From the NCBI GenBank assembly GCA_903907615.1, contig CAIVOR010000145.1, positions 1-13,549 of the forward strand: a DNA stretch of 13,549 nt. Reading direction: 5' to 3'. The translations under genes were made by a program, and so were the position numbers. The notes beneath the pieces are model-generated. The model saw only the letters and a list, made by a program, of their open reading frames with translations. It did not search any database and had not been told where the DNA came from. This DNA comes from an uncultured Microbacteriaceae bacterium (GTDB lineage: Bacteria > Actinomycetota > Actinomycetes > Actinomycetales > Microbacteriaceae). Of the stretch, positions 6,588 through 13,549 are shown piece after piece (within the stretch, counting starts at the first letter, position 1; every line of letters begins with the position of its first letter).

Positions 6588-8054
6588 ATGATCTCCGAAA
6601 AGGATCTGCTCGCGAAGGTTCCCACGCAGCTCTACATTGATGGTGTTTGGCAGGATGCCACGGGCGGAAAGACAATCCCCGTTACCGACCCGGCCACAGG
6701 CGAAGTCCTTGCCCACATTGCCGACGCGCAGCCCGAAGACGGCATCCGCTGCCTCGATGCGGCTGTGGCCGCCCAAGACGAGTGGGCGCAGACCGCTCCT
6801 CGCGTTCGCGGAGAGCTTCTGCGCAAGGCCTTCGAACGCGTTCAGGAACTCAAGGAAGAGTTCGCCCTGCTCATGACCATTGAGATGGGTAAGCCGCTGG
6901 CCGAGGCCGTGGGCGAGGTCAACTACGCATCGGAGTTCCTGCGCTGGTTTGCCGAGGAGGCCGTGCGTATCACGGGCCGCTACAGCATCAACCCCGAGAA
7001 CACGGGTCGCGCCATTGTGTCCTACTTGCCGGTAGGCCCCTGCTTCCTCATCACGCCCTGGAACTTCCCGCTGGCCATGGCCACGCGCAAGATTGGCCCC
7101 GCACTGGCTGCGGGCAACACCGTCGTCATCAAGCCGGCCACACTGACTCCCCTCACCACGCTCTACTTCGTCAAGATTCTCGAAGAGGTGGGTGTGCCCA
7201 AGGGTGTCGTGAATGTCTTCACCACCAGCACATCGTCGGCACTCTCGACGCCCATCATCGCCGACCCGCGCCTGCGCAAGGTCTCGTTCACCGGTTCCAC
7301 GCCCGTGGGCGTCACACTCATGAAGCAGGCGGCCGAGAACGTGCTGCGCACCTCCATGGAGCTCGGCGGCAACGCCCCGTTCATCGTGTTTGAGGATGCC
7401 GATCTCGACAAGGCCGTCGAGGGCGCACTGGCAGCGAAGTTCCGCAACATTGGCCAGGCCTGCACCGCAGCCAACCGATTCATCGTGCACGCCTCGGTGG
7501 CCGATGAGTTCGCCGCCAAGGTGACCGAGCGCGTCAAGAAGTTCCCGATTGGTCGAGGCACCGAAGACGGCGTCATCATTGGCCCGCTCATCGACGACAA
7601 GGCCGTCGCCAAGGCAGATGAGCTCGTGCAGGACGCCGTGGCCAAGGGCGCCACGGTCACCACCGGCGGCAAGAAGGTCGACGGCGTGGGTTCGTTCTAC
7701 GAACCCACGGTGGTTACGGGCGTCACTAAGGGAAGCAAGATCCTCACCGAGGAAATCTTCGGCCCGGTGCTCTCCATCACCACATTCACCGACGAGAACG
7801 AGGCCATCGACATCGCCAACAGCACTGAGTACGGTCTGGCGGGTTACGTGTTCACGCAGGATCTTGCTCGCGGTCAGCGACTCATCGAGCGCCTGCAGAC
7901 GGCCATGATGGGCTTGAATGTCGGCGTGATGTCGAACGCGTCGGCGCCGTTTGGCGGCGTCAAGCAGTCTGGTCTGGGTCGCGAGGGTGGCGCCGAGGGA
8001 ATCTTCGAGTACCTCTCGGTGAAGTACACCATGACGCCCAACCCATTTGCGTGA
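6588..8054 (+). CDS. NAD(P)+-dependent aldehyde dehydrogenase, succinate-semialdehyde dehydrogenase (GabD)-like
   Basis: This cytoplasmic enzyme oxidises an aldehyde to its carboxylic acid. From the ATG at 6588 it has 488 residues, the usual length for GabD-type enzymes. Visible motifs are [20 protein letters not shown] (cofactor and substrate region), FTGSTPVG, the general base Glu258 in MELGGNAP and the nucleophile Cys292 in GQACTAANR. The C-terminal [16 protein letters not shown]...EYL is typical of the SSADH/benzaldehyde dehydrogenase group. AGGCGG lies 6 nt before this ATG, and MISEKDLL...LYIDGVW is a normal N-terminus. An in-frame GTG at 6540 would add 16 residues with no family resemblance. 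Succinate semialdehyde is a homology guess. Its place near an alcohol dehydrogenase and a catabolic-type regulator also allows oxidation of an aldehyde made by that alcohol dehydrogenase. Confidence 0.93.
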   Translation: MISEKDLLAKVPTQLYIDGVWQDATGGKTIPVTDPATGEVLAHIADAQPEDGIRCLDAAVAAQDEWAQTAPRVRGELLRKAFERVQELKEEFALLMTIEMGKPLAEAVGEVNYASEFLRWFAEEAVRITGRYSINPENTGRAIVSYLPVGPCFLITPWNFPLAMATRKIGPALAAGNTVVIKPATLTPLTTLYFVKILEEVGVPKGVVNVFTTSTSSALSTPIIADPRLRKVSFTGSTPVGVTLMKQAAENVLRTSMELGGNAPFIVFEDADLDKAVEGALAAKFRNIGQACTAANRFIVHASVADEFAAKVTERVKKFPIGRGTEDGVIIGPLIDDKAVAKADELVQDAVAKGATVTTGGKKVDGVGSFYEPTVVTGVTKGSKILTEEIFGPVLSITTFTDENEAIDIANSTEYGLAGYVFTQDLARGQRLIERLQTAMMGLNVGVMSNASAPFGGVKQSGLGREGGAEGIFEYLSVKYTMTPNPFA

Positions 8055-8056
8055 AC

Positions 8057-8092
8057 CTGATTCTGTTTCTCAGCCTGAGCTAGCATCGAGAC
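8057..8092 (+). promoter_or_regulatory. Leaderless-type promoter of the thioesterase gene
   Basis: CTGATT (8057-8062) is a weak -35. After 18 bp comes TAGCAT (8081-8086), a TANNNT-type -10, and six bases later the GTG start codon (8093). That spacing places the transcription start on the G of the start codon. No Shine-Dalgarno is visible before the GTG, which agrees with leaderless translation, common in actinobacteria. Confidence 0.55.
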
Positions 8093-8512
8093 GTGACCAC
8101 ATACCCTGATCCGTCAGATATCCGCTTTCGCACGCGTAAGTGGGTGCGCCCCGAAGACCTCAACGCCAACGGCACTCTCTTCGGTGGCAGCCTGCTCAAG
8201 TGGATTGATGAAGAGGCCACCATTTACGCCATTGTTCAAATGGGTAATCGTCGCGTCGTGACCAAAATCATGTCTGAGATCAACTTCGTGGCGTCCGCTC
8301 AGGAGGGCGACATCATCGAGATGGGACTGACGGCTACCGATTTCGGCACGTCATCGCTCACCATGCGCGCCGAGGTGCGCAACATGATCACGCGCAACAG
8401 CATCCTCACGGTTGATCGCATCGTTTTTGTGAACCTCGGCGAAGACGGCCGGCCGGCACCGCACGGCTACACCGAAGTCACGTTTGAGCGTGACCGCTTT
8501 CCCGACGCCTAA
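8093..8512 (+). CDS. Hotdog-fold acyl-CoA thioesterase (YciA/ACOT family)
   Basis: This 139-residue cytoplasmic enzyme is predicted to hydrolyse acyl-CoA to free acid and CoA. The diagnostic hotdog motif is LNANGTLFGGSLLKWIDEEA (24-43), equivalent to the NxxGxxFGG...D region of YciA and ACOT thioesterases. A later VTKIMSEINFVASAQEGDII segment is the strand carrying the family's second conserved block. The length is normal (~130-160). The start is GTG, six bases after a -10 hexamer, apparently leaderless. It begins 38 bp after the aldehyde dehydrogenase stop but probably has its own promoter. It converges on the exporter gene, with 13 bp between the two stops. Acyl chain preference cannot be read from the sequence. 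Confidence 0.88.
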   Translation: MTTYPDPSDIRFRTRKWVRPEDLNANGTLFGGSLLKWIDEEATIYAIVQMGNRRVVTKIMSEINFVASAQEGDIIEMGLTATDFGTSSLTMRAEVRNMITRNSILTVDRIVFVNLGEDGRPAPHGYTEVTFERDRFPDA

Positions 8513-8525
8513 GGGCGCGGGCTAG

Positions 8526-10475
8526 CTAGACGAGCAGCTGGTGCTTGGCGAGGTCGCGGTACAGCGGCGTTGACTTCACGAGTTCGGAGTGGGTGCCGAT
8601 GCCCACGACCTTGCCGTTCTCGAGCACGATGATCTGGTCGCAGTCCACCACAGTGGAGAGACGGTGCGCGATGATCAGCAGCGTGCGGTCGATCGACACC
8701 CGGTCGATGGCCTCGCGCATCAGTTGCTCGTTCGCGCCGTCGAGGCTTGACGTTGACTCGTCGAGCAACAGGATGGGCGGAGCCGCCAGCAGCGCGCGGG
8801 CGATGGCCAGGCGCTGACGCTCGCCACCGGAGAGCATGATTCCCTCTTCGCCCACGGGCGCATTGATGCCTTGGCGGCTGCGCTTGACGATGTTGCTGAG
8901 GTTCACCTCTTTGAGTACCGCACGGCACTCGTCGTCGGTGGCGTCCGGCTTGGCGAGGCGCAGGTTGTCGGCCAGTGAGCCGGCCAGCACGGGGGCATCC
9001 TGCTCGACGTAGCCGATCTGGCTACGCAGGTCTTCACGGGTGAGTTCGCGGATGTCCACCGAACCGAGCTTGATGACGCCCGAGGACGGATCGTAGAACC
9101 GTTCGATCAGGTTGAGCATGGTCGACTTGCCCGAGCCACTTGGGCCCACGAGCGCGGTGCGCTGACCGTGAGGGAGCGTGAACGAGACGCCGGAAAGAAT
9201 GACGGGGGCGACGAGGGGGGCCTCTGTTGCCGCGGGTGCTGCCACTGGTGCTGGTGCTTCGCCGCGACGTGCAGCGCGAACAGCCGCGCGTGCATCCGCC
9301 GCTGCCGCATCATCCACCTCGGTCTGCTCGTCGTCCGTGGTGACGGGAAGTGGATAGGAGAACGACACCTTCTGGAAGGTCAGCGCGTTCTTCGACTTCG
9401 TGAGTAGCTTTCGGGCTTCGGCGCTCTGACTGTGCAGTGGCGCGATGTCGCGATCGTTTTCGCCCTCGCTGGGCAGCGCGATGATCTCCTGAATGCGACC
9501 CAGGGCGCCGAGTGCCGCGTTGACCGAGCTGATGGCCCCGAAAGCCTGGCCCAGCGGCATGATCATGAGGAAGAGGAACAGGATGAACGAGACGAGCGAA
9601 GCAACGGTGATGGCACCGTCGGCAACGCGGTATCCGCCGACGCCAAGCACGGTGAGAAAAGCGACCTGCATCGCAATTCCGGCTACGGGCACAACGAGCG
9701 CGGAAATTTTGGCGACGCTGATGCCCATTTTCCAGGCGCCTACCGCAGCAACGTCAACCTCGGCCACCTCACGATCGGTGGCATTGGCCGCACGAACCGT
9801 GCGCACGGAGCTGATGGCGCGCTCCACGGCTGCCGCGAGCTCGCCCACCTTCGCCTGAGCTTTGCGACTGGCCTTGCGGATGCGCCGAGAAAGGACGGTG
9901 ACGAGCGTCACGGCGATGATGACGACGAAGAGAGTGAGGCCGAGAAGCAGCGGGTCGATGATGATCATGGCAATCAGCGCCCCGATGAACGTGAGCGATC
10001 CGCCAATGGCCTCAACGAGTCCCTGAGTCAAGACAGCGCGTAGGAGCGTTGTGTCGCTACCAACGCGCGAGACGAGGTCACCCGTGCGCCGGGTATCAAA
10101 CTCGGCGATAGGAAGTCGGAGCATGCGCGACACGAGTTGGCGACGCGATGACAGCACCACGCCCTCACCGGTGCGCTGCAACAGGTAGTGCTGAAATCCT
10201 GAGATCAGCGCGGAGGCAACAACGAGACCAACGAGAGCCCACACCAACAGGCCCATGGTGTCGCCCGCGGTGACCCGCGTAATGACCTGGCTCACCAAGA
10301 GTGGCTGCCCCAGGGTTGCGGCAGCGCCGATGATGCTGAGAATAACCACCACGACGAGCACCTTGCGGTGTTCGAGCAGATACGGAAAGAGGTTGCTGAA
10401 TTTCGCCCGTGGACCACCCTTGGGTGCGTTGATGCGAGAACCGCGACCGCCGCTGCGGCCCATCCCCATGCTCAC
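8526..10475 (-). CDS. ABC exporter half-transporter (fused membrane and ATPase domains, MsbA/LmrA type)
   Basis: The protein has 649 residues: a Gly/Arg-rich cytoplasmic start, a six-helix exporter membrane domain (~38-345) and an ATPase domain (~365-649). Within the membrane domain, FDTRRTGDLVSRVGSDTTLL is the first cytoplasmic loop typical of type IV exporters. The Walker A is GPSGSGKST (444-452), the signature LSGGERQ (548-554), the Walker B ILLLDE (568-573) and the switch His is H604. All catalytic residues are present, so it probably works as a homodimer exporting an unknown, probably hydrophobic or amphipathic, substrate. Residues ~376-424, between the A-loop Tyr374 and the strand before Walker A, are an Ala/Asp/Pro-rich insertion about 45 residues longer than usual. 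It lies 10 nt after the small membrane protein gene and is probably the last gene of the riboflavin transcript. No terminator is evident after it. Confidence 0.92.
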   Translation of the reverse strand: MSMGMGRSGGRGSRINAPKGGPRAKFSNLFPYLLEHRKVLVVVVILSIIGAAATLGQPLLVSQVITRVTAGDTMGLLVWALVGLVVASALISGFQHYLLQRTGEGVVLSSRRQLVSRMLRLPIAEFDTRRTGDLVSRVGSDTTLLRAVLTQGLVEAIGGSLTFIGALIAMIIIDPLLLGLTLFVVIIAVTLVTVLSRRIRKASRKAQAKVGELAAAVERAISSVRTVRAANATDREVAEVDVAAVGAWKMGISVAKISALVVPVAGIAMQVAFLTVLGVGGYRVADGAITVASLVSFILFLFLMIMPLGQAFGAISSVNAALGALGRIQEIIALPSEGENDRDIAPLHSQSAEARKLLTKSKNALTFQKVSFSYPLPVTTDDEQTEVDDAAAADARAAVRAARRGEAPAPVAAPAATEAPLVAPVILSGVSFTLPHGQRTALVGPSGSGKSTMLNLIERFYDPSSGVIKLGSVDIRELTREDLRSQIGYVEQDAPVLAGSLADNLRLAKPDATDDECRAVLKEVNLSNIVKRSRQGINAPVGEEGIMLSGGERQRLAIARALLAAPPILLLDESTSSLDGANEQLMREAIDRVSIDRTLLIIAHRLSTVVDCDQIIVLENGKVVGIGTHSELVKSTPLYRDLAKHQLLV

Positions 10476-10485
10476 GGTCGCTCGA

Positions 10486-10845
10486 TTACCAGGCGACGGC
10501 GATAATGACGTTGGCCAACGTCAGGCCGCCGATGAGCCACAGTACCCACGAAGGAGCGGGCACGCGCTTGCGGAACACGAGAACAAATACGGTGATGACA
10601 ATGAGCACAGCGAGCTTGACGCCGACCTTGGCATTGTTGACCTCTTCGTCTTCGACGAGGCCGGCAGAATAGATGCCCACGAGGGCAAGACCGGTGACCA
10701 GCTGCGTGAGAGCACCTTCCAGCATCACGCGCATCACAACACCCTTGCCCTGGGCAATGGCCTTGAGCTGAACGAGAAAGCCGCCGAGAAGCAGCGCAAG
10801 ACCGATGAAGTGAAGGATTACGAGGATGGTTGCAACGATTGTCAT
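10486..10845 (-). CDS. Small four-helix integral membrane protein, function unknown
   Basis: This 119-residue protein is hydrophobic along most of its length. There are about four predicted helices: ~3-25 (IVATILVILHFIGLALLLGG), ~40-60 (LEGALTQLVTGLALVGIYSA), ~73-92 (VGVKLAVLIVITVFVLVF) and ~98-118. The loop between helices 2 and 3 is acidic (VEDEEVNNAKVGVK) and a short basic stretch RKR precedes helix 4. I recognise no catalytic motif. It starts 9 nt after the ribH stop with a poor ribosome site (AGTAGG region overlapping that stop) and ends 10 nt before the exporter gene, so co-transcription and translational coupling are likely. It might assist the exporter or act in flavin handling at the membrane, but this is only context. 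Confidence 0.8.
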   Translation of the reverse strand: MTIVATILVILHFIGLALLLGGFLVQLKAIAQGKGVVMRVMLEGALTQLVTGLALVGIYSAGLVEDEEVNNAKVGVKLAVLIVITVFVLVFRKRVPAPSWVLWLIGGLTLANVIIAVAW

Positions 10846-10854
10846 GGCATCAGC

Positions 10855-11328
10855 CTACTTCGCAGTGAGTGAGCGGATGGTGACAGCGGCCTGAACGGCA
10901 GCAGTCGCGGCCTCAGCGCCCTTGTCTTCCTTCGAACCCGGCAGCCCGGCCCGGTCAATTCCCTGCTGCTCGTCGTCGAGTGTTAGCACGCCGAATCCCA
11001 CGGGCTTGCCGGTGTCGAGAGCCACGCGCAGCAGGCCACTCGTCGCAGCATCCGATACAAACTCGAAGTGGGGCGTTCCCCCACGAATAATCACACCGAG
11101 AGCGACCACCGCGTCGGCGCCACCGTTGAGTGCCGCCTGGCACACGATCGGCAACTCAAAGGAACCGGCACAACGGACCAGCGTGTGCGTGGCGCCCATG
11201 GCGTCCAACGCGCGCTCGGCACCGGCAATCATGCCGTTGCTGATCTGGTCGTGCCACAGTCCGGCAACAATCGTGACGTTCAGGCCTGTGGCGTCGACCG
11301 TGACCTGGGGCGAACCTTCTCCACTCAT
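10855..11328 (-). CDS. ribH: 6,7-dimethyl-8-ribityllumazine synthase
   Basis: It condenses 5-amino-6-ribitylamino-uracil with 3,4-dihydroxy-2-butanone 4-phosphate to lumazine, the penultimate step of riboflavin synthesis. It normally assembles as pentamers or icosahedral capsids. Length is 157 residues, typical for the family. Motifs are AGLWHDQISNGMIAGA (22-37, with Trp25 at the position that stacks on the pyrimidine), AGSFELP (54-60), GVIIRGGTPHFEFV (78-91, with the catalytic His at 87), FGVLTLDDEQQGIDRAG (112-128, with the phosphate-binding-type Arg126) and the C-terminal K..GAEAA helix. Its ATG overlaps the ribBA stop by 4 nt (ATGA). It is the fourth rib gene of the operon. Confidence 0.97.
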   Translation of the reverse strand: MSGEGSPQVTVDATGLNVTIVAGLWHDQISNGMIAGAERALDAMGATHTLVRCAGSFELPIVCQAALNGGADAVVALGVIIRGGTPHFEFVSDAATSGLLRVALDTGKPVGFGVLTLDDEQQGIDRAGLPGSKEDKGAEAATAAVQAAVTIRSLTAK

Positions 11329-12602
11329 TTCGCAACAACCTTCTCTTCGGGAGTTTCCTCTATCTGGGCTTGTCCGCCGGGAAGCTTGTGCCCCATGCGA
11401 TCACGTTTGACGTCGAGGTACCCGGTGTTGAAATCACCGAGGCCAACAACGAGGGGCTCGTAGCCCTCAATGTCGATGCCGTACTTCTCGAGCTGACGTC
11501 CCTTTTCCGGGTTGTTGCTCATGAGGCGAACGGATTCGACGCCCAAGTCTTTGAGCATGCGGGCGGCGGCCACGTAGTCGCGCGCGTCGGCCGGGAAGCC
11601 CAGCGCCAGGTTGGCATCCAACGTGTCGAGCCCCGACTCCTGCAGTTTGTAGGCCTTGAACTTGTTCACCAAGCCGATGCCGCGGCCTTCGTGTCCGCGC
11701 ATGTAGAGCACCACTCCGCCCTCGCGCACAATCATGCGCAGGGCTTCGTCGAGTTGTGGGCCGCACTCGCACTTGAGTGAACCCAACGCTTCGCCCGTGA
11801 GGCACTCCGAGTGCACCCGCACGAGCGTGCCGTGGGGAGTGGGCTTACCTGAGACGATCGCCACGTGATCGGTTCCCGTGGTGTGGTCGTGGTAGCCACG
11901 CATCGTCAACACACCAAACTCGGTCGGCACGTCTGTCTCGACGATGAACTCAACGCGGTTGCGATCGAGATCGGTCGGGGGGAGTGCTTCGTCCGGATGC
12001 TCGTCGAGGTACTTCACCAGAGCGGCCACGGTGGTGACGGCGATTCCCTCACGCAGGCCCAATTCCACGAGACCGGGCATGCGCATCATGTCGCCGTCCT
12101 CGTCGACAATCTCAGCAATGACGCCCACGGGATTCAGTCCTGCCAGACGGAGAAGGTCGATTGTCGCTTCGGTGTGACCGGCACGCTCGCGCACACCGCC
12201 TTCAACGGCACGCAGGGGAAGGATGTGCCCCGGACGAATCAAGTCGTGGGACGTCGCAGCGGGATCGGCGAGCGTACGTAAGGTGTGGGCTCGATCACTG
12301 GCACTGATGCCAGTGGTGACGCCCACGGCAGCGTCGACGGTGATGGTGTACGCCGTGGTGCGCGTGTCCTGACTGCGCTCCACCATGATGGGCAGGTTCA
12401 GCCGGTCAGCGATGTCTCGAGGCATCGGTGCACACACCAGCCCTGACGAGTGACGCACAATCCACGCAATCCATTCCTTCGTGGCAAACTCAGCAGCCAT
12501 GATGGCGTCGCCCTCGTTTTCGCGGCCCTCATCGTCGGCGACAATCACCGGTTTGCCCGCGCGGAGCTCCTCAAGAACCTGGGGAATGGGAGTGAGACTC
12601 AT
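11325..12602 (-). CDS. ribBA: Bifunctional 3,4-dihydroxy-2-butanone-4-phosphate synthase / GTP cyclohydrolase II
   Basis: It is a 425-residue fusion supplying both precursors of riboflavin. The N-terminal half (~1-205) converts ribulose 5-phosphate to dihydroxybutanone phosphate. It shows the acidic metal loop DDEGRENEGD (23-32), HSSGLVCAPM (51-60), TTGISASDRAHT (96-107), RPGHILPLRA (123-132) and GHTEA (142-146). The C-terminal half (~213-410) opens GTP to the diaminopyrimidinone. Its zinc ligands are Cys267, Cys278 and Cys280 (C-x10-C-x-C), and it has RGHEGRGIGL (302-311), the actinobacterial form, and the terminal GYLDVKRDRMGH (394-405). Both active sites look intact. The ATG overlaps the ribE stop by 4 nt, and the end overlaps ribH by 4 nt. 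Confidence 0.97.
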   Translation of the reverse strand: MSLTPIPQVLEELRAGKPVIVADDEGRENEGDAIMAAEFATKEWIAWIVRHSSGLVCAPMPRDIADRLNLPIMVERSQDTRTTAYTITVDAAVGVTTGISASDRAHTLRTLADPAATSHDLIRPGHILPLRAVEGGVRERAGHTEATIDLLRLAGLNPVGVIAEIVDEDGDMMRMPGLVELGLREGIAVTTVAALVKYLDEHPDEALPPTDLDRNRVEFIVETDVPTEFGVLTMRGYHDHTTGTDHVAIVSGKPTPHGTLVRVHSECLTGEALGSLKCECGPQLDEALRMIVREGGVVLYMRGHEGRGIGLVNKFKAYKLQESGLDTLDANLALGFPADARDYVAAARMLKDLGVESVRLMSNNPEKGRQLEKYGIDIEGYEPLVVGLGDFNTGYLDVKRDRMGHKLPGGQAQIEETPEEKVVAK

Positions 12603-13228
12603 GAGCGGTCTCCCTTCTGATCGATGCCAAACGCAAGCATGCGCGCCACGTGCCGAGCCACAATGTCGGTCTCGATGTTCACCACGTCGCCGGCGACACG
12701 GTCACCCAGCGTGGTGGCGGTCAGCGTTTCGGGAATGAGCGACACCTCAAACCACTGGTTCTTCTCGGTGGGGGCGCTGATCGTGCTCACCGTGAGCGAG
12801 ACACCGTCGACAGTGACCGAGCCCTTGTCCACCAGTAGTGGAGCGAGTTCGGGGGTGAGGGCGAAGCGCACGACGCGCCAGTCGCCGCTCTGGCGAACGT
12901 CCAACACGGTCGCTGTGCCGTCGACGTGCCCCTGCACGATGTGTCCGCCCAGACGCGTGCCGGCGTGAGTGGCGCGCTCGAGGTTGATGGTCCGGCCGGC
13001 CGCTACGCCCTCAAGCGCGCTCACCCGCAGGGTTTGGCCCATCACGTCGGCCGTAAAGGTGTCTGCGGTCTGCTCAATCACAGTGAGGCACACGCCGCTG
13101 CAACAGATGGAGTCACCGTGGCCGGCGTCGCTGAGCACCTTGCCCGCCTTGATGGTCAGGCGCACGCCGTCGTCTGTAGGGGTAACGGCAACGACCTCAC
13201 CCTTTTCTTCAATGAGTCCGGTAAACAT
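12599..13228 (-). CDS. ribE: Riboflavin synthase, alpha chain
   Basis: It dismutates two 6,7-dimethyl-8-ribityllumazine molecules into riboflavin and the ribitylamino-uracil. It has 209 residues in two lumazine-binding barrels, working as a trimer in the cytoplasm. The N-terminus MFTGLIEEKG is the family hallmark. Barrel 1 has SICCSGVCLTV (40-50) and LGGHIVQGHVDG (93-104). Barrel 2 has KGSVTVDGVSLTV (135-147). Position 42-43 reads Cys-Cys where an Ala/Val-type pair is usual, giving three cysteines close to the active site. Its ATG shares one base with the ribD stop (TAATG), and its end overlaps ribBA by 4 nt. The same enzyme is called ribC in some naming schemes. Confidence 0.96.
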   Translation of the reverse strand: MFTGLIEEKGEVVAVTPTDDGVRLTIKAGKVLSDAGHGDSICCSGVCLTVIEQTADTFTADVMGQTLRVSALEGVAAGRTINLERATHAGTRLGGHIVQGHVDGTATVLDVRQSGDWRVVRFALTPELAPLLVDKGSVTVDGVSLTVSTISAPTEKNQWFEVSLIPETLTATTLGDRVAGDVVNIETDIVARHVARMLAFGIDQKGDRS

Positions 13229-13549
13229 TAGGCGGCCTTTCGGGGAGTGGCTTCGATGAGCAGATCGCGACCCACGTGGGTCACACTCTGAATGTCAATG
13301 TCGATGCGGTCGGCGAGTGTGGCGATGCCGAGGTCGCCCAGCGCGAGTCGAGGCCCGCCGAGGAGGAGTGGCGACACGAAGACGTAGAGTCGATCCACGA
13401 CGCCCGCGGCGATAAACGCGCTCGCCAAGGTGGGCCCACCTTCGACATACAGCGAGCGGATGTTGCGTGCGTGGAGGTCTTGAAGACCAGCGGCGATGTC
13501 GCGATGACCGATGACGATCGGCGCTTCGGGGTGGTTGAAGATCGTGGCA
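13228..13549 (-). CDS. ribD: RibD, C-terminal part of the 5-amino-6-(5-phosphoribosylamino)uracil reductase domain (partial)
   Basis: About 106 codons are visible, open at the right window edge, so the 5' part is missing. The fragment reads NHPEAPIVIG, then LYVEGGPTLASAFIAAGVVD and FVSPLLLGGPR, the RibD/RibG reductase pattern (VEGG...L...F...GLVDE...P.LLGG). This domain reduces the ribosylamino-pyrimidinone with NADPH to the ribitylamino compound. Whether a deaminase domain precedes it cannot be seen, so a stand-alone reductase is not excluded. An ATG at 13428 within the domain is internal, not a start. The TAA stop overlaps the ribE ATG by one base. As first visible gene of the operon, its promoter, and any FMN riboswitch, would lie beyond the window. 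Confidence 0.92.
   Translation of the reverse strand, partial: ATIFNHPEAPIVIGHRDIAAGLQDLHARNIRSLYVEGGPTLASAFIAAGVVDRLYVFVSPLLLGGPRLALGDLGIATLADRIDIDIQSVTHVGRDLLIEATPRKAA

Noticed and set aside
13228..13428. Separate 66-residue gene starting at the internal ATG 13428
   Set aside because: The frame stays open to the window edge and the upstream codons continue the RibD reductase motif, so this is an internal methionine of a truncated ribD.
1..13549. Defence island, toxin-antitoxin, phage, transposon or CRISPR content
   Set aside because: All coding space is explained by metabolic, regulatory and transport genes, and no terminal repeats, integrase or transposase motifs or spaced repeats were seen.

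Overview
The window looks like chromosomal DNA of a fairly high-GC actinobacterium. A Microbacteriaceae-type genome is my best guess. The grounds are the G/C-rich third positions, GTG starts, a TANNNT-type -10 six bases from a GTG start, the ribD-ribE-ribBA-ribH gene order and the RGHEGRGIG form of GTP cyclohydrolase II. The genus is inference. I see no insertion sequence, phage gene, CRISPR array, rRNA or tRNA, and no known type of defence system.

Left part (1-8512, all + strand). The window opens in the last ~65 codons of a zinc-type alcohol dehydrogenase. An AraC-family regulator with an AraC_binding_2-like sensor domain follows, ending in a hairpin terminator. After a 326-bp gene-free stretch full of short inverted repeats comes a Liv/HAAT-type ABC importer: lipoprotein binding protein, a very strong intercistronic terminator, LivH permease, a single polypeptide fusing LivM permease to a LivG ATPase, and LivF ATPase, closed by another strong terminator. 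Next are a succinate-semialdehyde-dehydrogenase-like aldehyde dehydrogenase and a hotdog acyl-CoA thioesterase that appears to be read from a leaderless transcript. A regulator, an importer, an alcohol dehydrogenase and an aldehyde dehydrogenase side by side suggest uptake and stepwise oxidation of a small, perhaps aromatic, carbon source. This is inference, and the importer need not carry branched-chain amino acids.

Right part (8526-13549, all - strand, read right to left). This is a compact riboflavin operon: ribD (its 5' part lies outside), ribE, ribBA and ribH, joined by 1- to 4-nt overlaps. It runs on with gaps of only about 10 nt into a 119-residue, four-helix membrane protein of unknown function and an ABC exporter half-transporter with an unusual Ala-rich insertion in its ATPase domain. 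The two membrane proteins are probably co-transcribed with the flavin genes. The exporter and the thioesterase converge, 13 bp apart.

The most interesting non-coding signals are two. In the binding-protein leader, a hairpin arm could pair either with its partner or with a near-copy of that partner overlapping the Shine-Dalgarno. At the intercistronic terminator after the binding-protein gene, an upstream copy of one terminator strand could form a competing hairpin. Both are readings of base complementarity only; no folding was computed.
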